Both the position numbers and the translations under genes were made by a program. The notes beneath the pieces are model-generated. The model had not been told where the DNA came from and made no database searches. It saw only the letters and a program-made list of their open reading frames with translations. 5,706 bases of DNA from an uncultured cyanobacterium (lineage in GTDB: Bacteria > Cyanobacteriota > Cyanobacteriia > CACIAM-69d). Positions 1-4,859 of the stretch are shown here, piece by piece. Position 1 is the first letter of the stretch. The number at the start of each line of letters is the position of its first letter. The stretch lies in the NCBI GenBank assembly GCA_937894105.1, contig CALCTI010000147.1:1-5706 (forward strand), given 5' to 3'.

Positions 1-45
1 GCGGCAGTTTTGGGGGGTATCGGAAGCATTATGCAAGGATATTAA
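1..45 (+). CDS. Possible C-terminal tail of an upstream gene (partial)
   Basis: Frame 1 is open from the window edge and reads 14 codons (AAVLGGIGSIMQGY) before a TAA at 43-45. The stretch is hydrophobic and glycine-rich, like the end of a membrane protein. Its feel is similar to the membrane tail of the kinase that follows, so a tandem paralogue is conceivable. Fourteen codons cannot establish that it is coding. The remaining 65 bases before the kinase start contain no gene I can see. Confidence 0.25.
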   Translation, partial: AAVLGGIGSIMQGY

Positions 46-110
46 TCGTGGTATGGGTCCCCAGTTGAGCAGCCATCGTCTGAACAAGTGAAGTGAAGAA
101 GTAGGTTGCC

Positions 111-1415
111 ATGAGTTTACGAAAGGGAGATACGCTGCAAAGCGGCAAGTTTGAAATTGAGGAGGTTCTGGGGCAGGGGGGCTATGGAATTACCTATAAG
201 GCTTGGCAGCCTAATTTAAAGCGATGGGTTGTGCTGAAAACCCAGAATGAACATTTACGCCATGATCCGGATTGGGAAAAGTATCGAGATCGCTTCTTGA
301 AAGAAGGGCAAATGATGGAGAAGTTATCCAAGAAACCTCATCCTAATTTGGTGAGGGTCTTGGATCTGTTTGCGGAGTCTTCGGCGTATTATTTGGTGAT
401 GAATTTTGTGGAGGGACAGGATTTATTTAAGGTAGTTCGAAAGCGGGGAGCATTGCCAGAATCAGAAGTTACTTCCATTGCCAAACAAATTGGTCGTGCA
501 TTGTCGTGGATGCATTCCCATCAGTGTGTGCATCGGGATGCCCATCCAGGAAATATTATGTTGAAGCCGGACGGGACAGCGATTCTGATTGATTTGGGCG
601 GGGCAAAGGATTTTATTCCGTCGACTCAGAGTACGACTGGGGCGTTTGGGAATCGAGGGTTTGCTCCCTATGAACAAATGACCCGGGGAGCACGGCATCC
701 AACCGCTGATGTGTATTGCTTTGCGGCAACGCTGTATTACATCGCAACTGGGGAAAAGCCTGTTCCGGCTCTATCACGAAAGTTAGATGGTGCTGTGCTG
801 ACGCCACCCATCCGTATTCGTTCAATCTCAAAAGCATTGAATGAGGGATTGTTGGCTGGAATGGCTTTGGAGGCGGGTGATCGTCCTCAGACCATCAATG
901 ACTGGATAATTCAGTTAGAAATAAAGCCAAAACCTAAGGTGCAGAAACCCAGTTTTCAGCCTTCCAATAATCACGCTGAACCAAAGACTCAACGGGCAAG
1001 TGGACGCAGCACACTGAAGAAACCTGCCGGACGAAAAATTGCACCCTGGGTAGTTTGGTCGGGTGTATGTTTCATAAGCTATGGGGTTGCAGGAATGGCT
1101 GTGGCTGTGGCTGGGGCTAGGAAAAAAAGTAATTTTAATTTCTATTCAATTATACTTCTGTTTTCATTAATTGAACTGGTTATTTCCACTGTTTTTATTG
1201 TCAATAACTCTTGGCTTTTAGATGAAGCTTATGGACCCTTTCTGTTTGGGGTTTGGTGGGGATTATTCCCCATAACCCTGGGCTTTCCATCTGGTTTTTT
1301 GGCGAATGAAATCAGCTTGAATTTATCTGAAACCGCCGCGATATTTTTGTCCATTATTGTTGCTTGTCTGGGATTATTTAGCGGCTGGCAGATAATGCCT
1401 CTCATTCATGGTTAA
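111..1415 (+). CDS. Membrane-anchored Ser/Thr protein kinase (Hanks type)
   Basis: 434-residue eukaryotic-type protein kinase that should transfer ATP phosphate to Ser/Thr on unknown targets. Visible motifs: glycine loop GQGGYG (21-26), ATP-anchoring K43 in VVLKT, candidate helix-C E65, catalytic loop HRDAHPGN (141-148, base D143, metal ligand N148), DLG in place of DFG (161-163, D161), APYE in place of APE (185-188), D200 of subdomain IX and R258 of subdomain XI. The usual Lys two residues after the catalytic Asp is His145. A polar linker of about 270-308 follows, then four hydrophobic segments (about 311-335, 343-366, 373-396, 408-432), so the kinase domain should be cytoplasmic on a C-terminal membrane anchor. 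The start is supported by the kinase domain beginning at about residue 13; only a weak GTAGG precedes the ATG. It appears monocistronic, and the sequence next to it on the other strand is decayed. The fold assignment is firm; the substrate is unknown. Confidence 0.93.
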   Translation: MSLRKGDTLQSGKFEIEEVLGQGGYGITYKAWQPNLKRWVVLKTQNEHLRHDPDWEKYRDRFLKEGQMMEKLSKKPHPNLVRVLDLFAESSAYYLVMNFVEGQDLFKVVRKRGALPESEVTSIAKQIGRALSWMHSHQCVHRDAHPGNIMLKPDGTAILIDLGGAKDFIPSTQSTTGAFGNRGFAPYEQMTRGARHPTADVYCFAATLYYIATGEKPVPALSRKLDGAVLTPPIRIRSISKALNEGLLAGMALEAGDRPQTINDWIIQLEIKPKPKVQKPSFQPSNNHAEPKTQRASGRSTLKKPAGRKIAPWVVWSGVCFISYGVAGMAVAVAGARKKSNFNFYSIILLFSLIELVISTVFIVNNSWLLDEAYGPFLFGVWWGLFPITLGFPSGFLANEISLNLSETAAIFLSIIVACLGLFSGWQIMPLIHG

Positions 1416-1417
1416 AC

Positions 1418-1439
1418 CCGTTCTAAAACCATTCTAAAA
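1418..1439 (+). repeat. Two-copy 11-bp tandem repeat after the kinase
   Basis: CCGTTCTAAAA is followed immediately by CCATTCTAAAA, one mismatch between the units, directly after the kinase stop. It has no hairpin or T-run typical of a terminator, so no function is assigned. It is short enough to be chance. Confidence 0.4.
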
Positions 1440-1450
1440 TGAGAAGAAAC

Positions 1451-1948
1451 CTAATAATTTACCCGAAATCCCCCAACATATTCCTCATTCCTCCGACGAT
1501 TGATGGAGCGATCGCTCAACTCCCAAAGTTCTCGTTCAAGCTGAGGAGAAAACAACTCCAAAACTTCAGCTTCAATTGTGCCAAAGGGCGGACCACCGGG
1601 GCGATTGTGGGTGTAGAAAGTGCCGATTAGTTGTCCTTTGGATTTCAAGAGCGATCGCGCCGACCTCACATAACCGGCACGGCGGTCGGGATTAATTGCA
1701 CAGAAACAGGTGTGTTCAATCACCCAATCAAACTGTCCCTGCCATTCTGAAGTGATCGCGAAAATATCCATCTCCTAAAAGCGCAATTGCTGCTCCGTCA
1801 GATGCGATCAATCAGCCAGTTGTCGGGCTTCTTCAACGGCGAAGAGAGCGAAATCGAAGCCGACGGTTGGGATATGGAGCTGTTTTGCAAGGTGTCGGAC
1901 ATCGTGACCCCGACCGCAGCCCACAACGGCAGCTCGGAGCGATCGCCC
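1451..1948 (-). pseudogene. TPMT-like SAM-dependent methyltransferase, N-terminally truncated with two nonsense codons
   Basis: A single minus-strand frame can be read from about 1948 to the stop at 1451. It starts with a SAM-binding motif I, AAVVGCGRGHDVRHLA, followed by the acidic-loop region TVGFDFALFAVEEARQLAD. It then meets TGA at 1808-1810 and TAG at 1775-1777 without leaving frame, and continues through FDWVIEHTCFCAINP and THNRPGGPPFG, signatures of thiopurine/halide methyltransferase (TPMT) family proteins. The C-terminal 106 codons (start ATG at 1771) form the only long open stretch. They lack the SAM motif, so a protein made from them alone could not bind SAM in the usual way. The first TGA fits a CGA-to-TGA change. 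About 45-60 N-terminal residues expected for the family are missing and replaced by IS1 sequence. Family members of this kind run to about 200 residues. Ancestral role: probably methylation of a small thiol or halide; inferred from family only. Confidence 0.85.
1939..1946. repeat. HIP1 octamer at the IS1/methyltransferase junction
   Basis: Exact GCGATCGC. On its 5' side (minus strand) the reading is IS1 transposase ending in LLDWAI; within a few codons on the other side it is the methyltransferase SAM motif. Other exact copies in the window are at 1508-1515, 1651-1658, 3746-3753 and 4660-4667, a density typical of many cyanobacterial genomes and far above chance for an 8-mer. Confidence 0.9.
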
Positions 1949-2337
1949 AGTCGAGGAGTCCCGGTTGGAAGTGGTTTACGACACTCCAGAGCCAAACCTT
2001 ATTTCTTTTGCTCCCACGAAAGTGTGCAGCTCATCCACCTCTCCCACTTCGGGTAAGAAGGTCGGGAGGCTTCATGCTCCTCTACCGTTGCTTCCGCCGC
2101 TCGAACCCAGCTAATCACGGTGGTGTGGTGTACATCGGTCACCCTTTCAATGCCCCGAAATTCCATGCCATTGAGGTACATCTTTAAGCACAACTGCCGC
2201 GTGTCATCGCTGTAGCTTCAATGAGTGCGGGGATTTTCAACAAACTGCCGTCCACCATCCCGACAGCGATGATTTTGCTTATGCCTTCGGAAGCCGTTTT
2301 TTGAGATTTCAGAGGAGTGGCAGCTTGGGCATTTCAT
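1939..2337 (-). pseudogene. IS1-family transposase remnant (InsA plus start of InsB), decayed
   Basis: Reconstructed from three minus-strand frames. From ATG at 2337 one frame reads MKCPSCHSSEISKNGF then HRCRDGGRQFVENPRTH, the Cys-pair zinc-finger N-terminus of IS1 InsA. It is stopped by TGA (2218-2220), then continues with YLNGMEFRGIERVTDVHHTT and VISWVRAA, the IS1 helix-turn-helix. Near 2056 the reading must slip one base to give EVGEVDELHTFVG, the catalytic-domain start of InsB (first acidic residue in DEL). Near 2013, in a run of three G that looks like a former four, it slips again to give SKRNKVWLWSVVNHFQPG and then LLDWAI. There it ends at the methyltransferase junction, so the rest of the catalytic domain is absent. 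The first slip is not at an A6C-type slippery site like that of IS1 itself, so I read it as decay. The element cannot make a working transposase. Confidence 0.87.
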
Positions 2338-2390
2338 GGAGTTTTAGATATCTCAGTTATCGTCACTACAGGGCGCACACTATCATCCCT
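2338..2390 (-). mobile_element. Probable outer end of the IS1-type element (boundary approximate)
   Basis: In IS1 the first transposase codon lies about 50-60 bp inside the terminal inverted repeat. Counting back from ATG 2337 puts the end at about 2385-2395, in the stretch that reads ATAGTGTGCGCCCTGTAGTG on the minus strand. The opposite end of the element has been lost, so the terminal repeat cannot be confirmed by pairing. No target duplication can be checked for the same reason. Confidence 0.45.
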
Positions 2391-2575
2391 CAATCCTGCA
2401 ACGCCCAAAAGCGTTGCTCAAACTCTTTTGGAGTAACTTCTCGATAAGCAGATCGTTCCAGCTCTGCGTGGGCGATCTCCGGGAAAATTAGCCCAGCACT
2501 AGCGGTGGCAACGCCGAGGACAACCCCACTCAACAACGCTTTAGAGATCGTTTTAAGACCCCCATCAAAGCCCAT
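2390..2575 (-). CDS. Small exported protein, possibly truncated by the IS1 element
   Basis: 61 codons, family not recognised. Residues 1-12 are a basic n-region (K8, K12). Residues 13-31 are a hydrophobic stretch rich in Ala, Val, Leu and Gly. AHA at 35-37 is a good signal-peptidase I site, which would leave a mature piece of only 24 residues (ELERSAYREVTPKEFEQRF and so on). A GGAG ribosome site stands 7 bases before the ATG, which supports this start. The TGA stop falls where the outer end of the IS1 remnant is expected, so the original protein was probably longer and lost its C-terminus. It is divergent from the AraC regulator and shares its upstream region. Alternatively it is a genuine tiny secreted peptide. 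Confidence 0.6.
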   Translation of the reverse strand: MGFDGGLKTISKALLSGVVLGVATASAGLIFPEIAHAELERSAYREVTPKEFEQRFWALQD

Positions 2576-2582
2576 CGTTAAA

Positions 2583-2586
2583 CTCC
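2583..2586 (-). promoter_or_regulatory. Ribosome binding site GGAG of the small exported ORF
   Basis: Minus-strand TGGAG ends 7 bases before the ATG at 2575. It is the clearest Shine-Dalgarno match in the window and is the main argument that the 61-codon ORF is or was translated. Confidence 0.65.
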
Positions 2587-2634
2587 AAAAATTGTTTTAT
2601 TTTTAAGCTTTTATCTCCGAGCGGGAGCATGGAA

Positions 2635-2666
2635 TAATGAGACTCACTGTCATTAATGGTGACAGT
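2635..2666. promoter_or_regulatory. Two overlapping dyads in the divergent control region (candidate operator)
   Basis: ACTGTCA (2646-2652), a 7-nt spacer, then TGACAGT (2660-2666) is a perfect 7-bp inverted repeat. Overlapping it, TAATGA (2635-2640), a 9-nt spacer, then TCATTA (2650-2655) is a second perfect dyad, and CATTAATG (2651-2658) is itself palindromic. They lie just before the AraC ATG at 2681 and about 60 bases from the start of the divergent small ORF, a usual place for an operator bound by the neighbouring regulator or by an iron regulator. It is not a clear match to the Fur box consensus. A folding 5' leader is the alternative. Confidence 0.5.
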
Positions 2667-2680
2667 ACGAATTTGCGCCA

Positions 2681-3820
2681 ATGGCTAATTGGCACACTAC
2701 ATTCGACACCTGTGCCCCTATGATGACCGCTCTGCAACTGCACAACTGGATTGATCTGTTGCAGCCTGGCACCGCCAGTGACACTCGCCTTTTCCATGCA
2801 GACAGCTCCGACCGGATTAGGATGTGTCCTGAGCATCTTGGTCAAGGGTACTACCAATACATTCCGCTGCAAGATGACCTGACTCTGGTGATTTTGGATT
2901 ACACCTTAAATCAAGATTTTGCGGTGGAAACAACCGGGCCGGGGGACAGCTTGGAGTTTACATTTCACCTCCATAGCCGGACCCCCAACCAGACGATTTT
3001 TTGCCCTGATTTTGGCTGGCCTTCCTTTGCGGTAATTCCAGCGCAGCAGCGTTTTTTTAAAGTGGAGCTATTTTTTAAGCGTCCTGGTCTAGTTGAACAT
3101 TACCAAAACTTTTTAGATCGCCTTGCTCCCCCTATTTACGATGTTTTGACTAGCAACATGGGAGCGATGTTTCGGTCATTTAGCCGTCACCGTGACGTTA
3201 GCTCGACGGCAGAAATGGCCAAAATGATTGATGGACTGCATGATACTTGCAATTTTCGCCCCTTTGTATTGCCTGCTTCCAAGCCAACAAATGCGATTTG
3301 GAGTGATGGTATTGTCATGACCCATGCCGTTAGCAGCCCCTTGACGAAGTCTATGCAGTTGGTGATTGAGAATATTCTTAATTGTCCTTACCAAGGTAGA
3401 ACGCGACGTACCTATCTACGGCGCCAAGCCTTTCAGCTGATGAAGTTGCGTCTTGGGGCGATGGAGTATCGGTATAGCCGGAGTGTGGATGCTTTGTATG
3501 TGCATCGTGCAAGCGCAATTTTGAGGCAGGAGTTTGTTGATCCTCCGAGCGTTGAAGCACTAGCGCGGTTGGTGGGAACTAATCGCTTCACCTTAAATAA
3601 AGGGTTTCATCGAGTGTATGGCATGACGCCGTTCAGCTATCTTCGAGAGTGCCGGCTATGCAATGCCTATCAGTTGCTGCAACGGTCAAACTTATCGATC
3701 TCTCAGGTGGCGGCGGCGGTGGGATACAGATGCCGCAGTAAGTTTGCGATCGCCTTTCGCCAGAAGTACAGCATTAATCCGAAGACGTTTCAAATGCAGT
3801 CGTGGTCTTGGGCGGGCTAA
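2681..3820 (+). CDS. AraC-family transcriptional regulator (PchR-like, siderophore uptake type)
   Basis: 379 residues as called. The C-terminal 90 residues or so hold the two AraC helix-turn-helix units: about 289-312 (SVEALARLVGTNRFTLNKGF) and about 339-362 (SISQVAAAVGYRCRSKFAIA). They are joined by the conserved YGMTPFSYLRECRLCNAYQL segment (313-332). The N-terminal part resembles the sensing domain of cyanobacterial AraC proteins found beside TonB receptors, with GQGYYQYIPL (55-64) and a strand-rich region to about 130. Such proteins in the PchR class activate siderophore receptor and synthesis genes when a ferric siderophore is sensed; the effector here is unknown. The first 13 residues look unlike the family, and the second ATG pair (2720/2723, giving MTALQLHNWIDLL) matches the usual start better. 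No convincing ribosome site distinguishes them. A receptor relic lies downstream on the same strand and a full receptor faces it. Confidence 0.9.
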   Translation: MANWHTTFDTCAPMMTALQLHNWIDLLQPGTASDTRLFHADSSDRIRMCPEHLGQGYYQYIPLQDDLTLVILDYTLNQDFAVETTGPGDSLEFTFHLHSRTPNQTIFCPDFGWPSFAVIPAQQRFFKVELFFKRPGLVEHYQNFLDRLAPPIYDVLTSNMGAMFRSFSRHRDVSSTAEMAKMIDGLHDTCNFRPFVLPASKPTNAIWSDGIVMTHAVSSPLTKSMQLVIENILNCPYQGRTRRTYLRRQAFQLMKLRLGAMEYRYSRSVDALYVHRASAILRQEFVDPPSVEALARLVGTNRFTLNKGFHRVYGMTPFSYLRECRLCNAYQLLQRSNLSISQVAAAVGYRCRSKFAIAFRQKYSINPKTFQMQSWSWAG

Positions 3821-3848
3821 TGCCGTTTGGCGTTGCTGAATTTGAGGA

Positions 3849-3929
3849 GGTAGGGTGTGTTGCTTTTCACAACGCACCGTAGAAGATTAACCTCAGTGGC
3901 GGTGCGTTGCTAGGGCAACACACCCTACC
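3849..3929. repeat. 81-bp palindromic repeat (MITE-like hairpin)
   Basis: Perfect 15-bp terminal arms, GGTAGGGTGTGTTGC (3849-3863) and its reverse complement (3915-3929). Inside them is a second perfect 10-bp pair, CAACGCACCG (3870-3879) with CGGTGCGTTG (3900-3909). The whole element can fold into a long two-tier hairpin. Sequences of the type GTAGGGTG(T/C)GTT ... CACCCTAC are common dispersed repeats in cyanobacterial intergenic DNA. It sits 28 bp after the AraC stop and may also act as its transcription terminator. No convincing direct target duplication is seen at its edges. Confidence 0.85.
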
Positions 3930-3935
3930 GGTGTA

Positions 3936-4247
3936 ATGCTGTTTCCTCTCCTAAACCTGCAATGCCCGGCCAGGACCTTTGACGGCGACATTATCGAACC
4001 GGAACGAGGCGAGCAGTTTGAAGTGGGCGCACGGGCTGAATTTTTGGATGATCGCCTATCCGTCAATTTGGCGCTATTTAACCTAGAAAAAGACAACGTT
4101 GCCATTCTCGATCCGGAAAATCCGTCATTTTCGATCGCCGGTGAAGCTCAGCGTAGCCGAGGCGTTGAGCTAGATATCATCGGTGAAATTCTCCCCGGCT
4201 GGAATATCGTTGCCAACTACGCCTATCTAGGGGCTGTCATCAATTGA
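3936..4247 (+). pseudogene. Internal fragment of a TonB-dependent siderophore receptor barrel
   Basis: Receptor similarity runs from about 3972 (RTFDGDIIEPERGEQFEVG) through DRLSVNLALFNLEKDNVAIL, QRSRGVELDIIGEILPGWN and IVANYAY, ending at about 4226. These are the conserved mid-barrel strands of ferric-siderophore receptors and align residue for residue with the minus-strand receptor in this window (GEGFEVGIKAD, QRSRGIELDIGGEILPGWN, IIASYAY). There is no signal peptide, TonB box, plug domain or C-terminal barrel end, so it cannot form a receptor. The tail LGAVIN and the stop come from the adjoining palindromic element, and the first dozen codons (MLFPLLNLQC) are not recognisably receptor. Probably the remains of a receptor once next to the AraC gene. 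At the DNA level it has diverged well away from the other copy, so it is an old paralogue. Confidence 0.85.
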
Positions 4248-4285
4248 ATCCCTAAGTCAAGAGCCGCAAGGGTTTTAGCCCCTAG
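4227..4285. repeat. 59-bp palindrome-ended mini-element with flanking CTAG
   Basis: CTAGGGGCT (4227-4235) is matched by its reverse complement AGCCCCTAG (4277-4285). It can be read as a CTAG direct duplication around a core that begins GGGCTGTCATC and ends GGGTTTTAGCCC. CTAG-type 4-bp duplications are known for IS5-group elements, so this may be a solo end or internally deleted derivative of such an IS. The receptor fragment loses its similarity exactly at its left edge. The terminal match is short, so identification as an IS derivative is an inference. Confidence 0.55.
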
Positions 4286-4298
4286 GTCGCTGCGATTG

Positions 4299-4832
4299 TT
4301 ATCGACATCGGGCAAAGATGAAGCAGGGGCGTGGCTCGTCAGAAATATTGGGATGGATGGTGTGTCTTTCTAATCTGCCTTCATTGAGAAAGTTACATTT
4401 TTCGAGCGTGCGAATAGAGGGCCAGTTGTCCACATCACAGGTGGCTTGAACGCGGAAGAAGGGCTCTTGGCTGAGGGCAATTGAGGTCAGTGCTGACAGT
4501 GCTTCTGGCATTAATCCCTGCCCCCAGTCTTTGCGAGCCAGCACATAGCCCACGTCAACCATATGTCCTTCAATGCGGGCATCTAGCATACCGATCGCCT
4601 GTCCTGGCTGATCACGACTTTCGAGGACGTAAGCAAAGCGTTGCTGGCGTTCCCAATCGGCGATCGCTTCGCCAATAAAGTGTTCAGCTTCGGTCACTTG
4701 GGTTAAAGGACGCCACACCATGTACTTGGGAACCACGGGGTCCTGTCCATAGGTGGCGAAGATGATGCCCGCGTCGGATAACACGGGTTTCCGAAGCTGA
4801 AGTCGAGCAGTTTGGATGGTTTCAGGGAGCAT
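4299..4832 (-). CDS. GNAT-family N-acetyltransferase (RimJ/RimL-like)
   Basis: 177 residues, about the usual length for this group, which transfers acetyl from acetyl-CoA to an amine such as a protein N-terminus or small molecule. It opens with the typical TARLQLRKPVLSDA (8-21). Motif A is visible as DVGYVLARKDWGQGLMPEAL (93-112), with the pyrophosphate-binding WGQG loop at 103-106. Motif B is NWPSIRTLEKCNF (136-148), with Asn136 and Ser139 in place; the usual Gly before Phe148 is Asn147. The ATG at 4832 fits the family's N-terminus; a good Shine-Dalgarno is not seen. It follows the receptor gene on the same strand after 27 bp, so co-transcription is likely. A role in siderophore chemistry is possible from context only; a general protein or drug acetylase is equally possible. 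Confidence 0.9.
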   Translation of the reverse strand: MLPETIQTARLQLRKPVLSDAGIIFATYGQDPVVPKYMVWRPLTQVTEAEHFIGEAIADWERQQRFAYVLESRDQPGQAIGMLDARIEGHMVDVGYVLARKDWGQGLMPEALSALTSIALSQEPFFRVQATCDVDNWPSIRTLEKCNFLNEGRLERHTIHPNISDEPRPCFIFARCR

Positions 4833-4859
4833 TTCCAGTGGAAATCGATGGGCTCTAGC

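Noticed and set aside
1798..1995. Minus-strand 65-codon ORF starting MALECRKPL
   Set aside because: It runs in the wrong frame through the methyltransferase SAM motif, where the adjacent frame gives VVGCGRGHDV.
2030..2070. Programmed ribosomal frameshift between InsA and InsB
   Set aside because: IS1 does use -1 frameshifting, but there is no A-rich slippery heptamer at the slip point, and other lesions show the gene is dead.
1787..2187. Plus-strand ORFs of 89 and 106 codons in the 1787-2187 region
   Set aside because: They are antisense to the reconstructed methyltransferase and IS1 transposase; their residues look random and Arg/Ser/Pro-rich.
2629..2666. A Fur box before the AraC gene
   Set aside because: TAATGA and TCATTA resemble pieces of a Fur site, but no 19-bp stretch matches the consensus closely enough to call.
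2603..2872. Minus-strand 89-codon ORF overlapping the AraC start
   Set aside because: Antisense to the regulator's N-terminus and the dyad region, with no recognisable family, so treated as a shadow.
3849..4285. CRISPR array or tandem repeat locus
   Set aside because: The two palindromes are unrelated in sequence and not regularly spaced; there are no repeated units with spacers.
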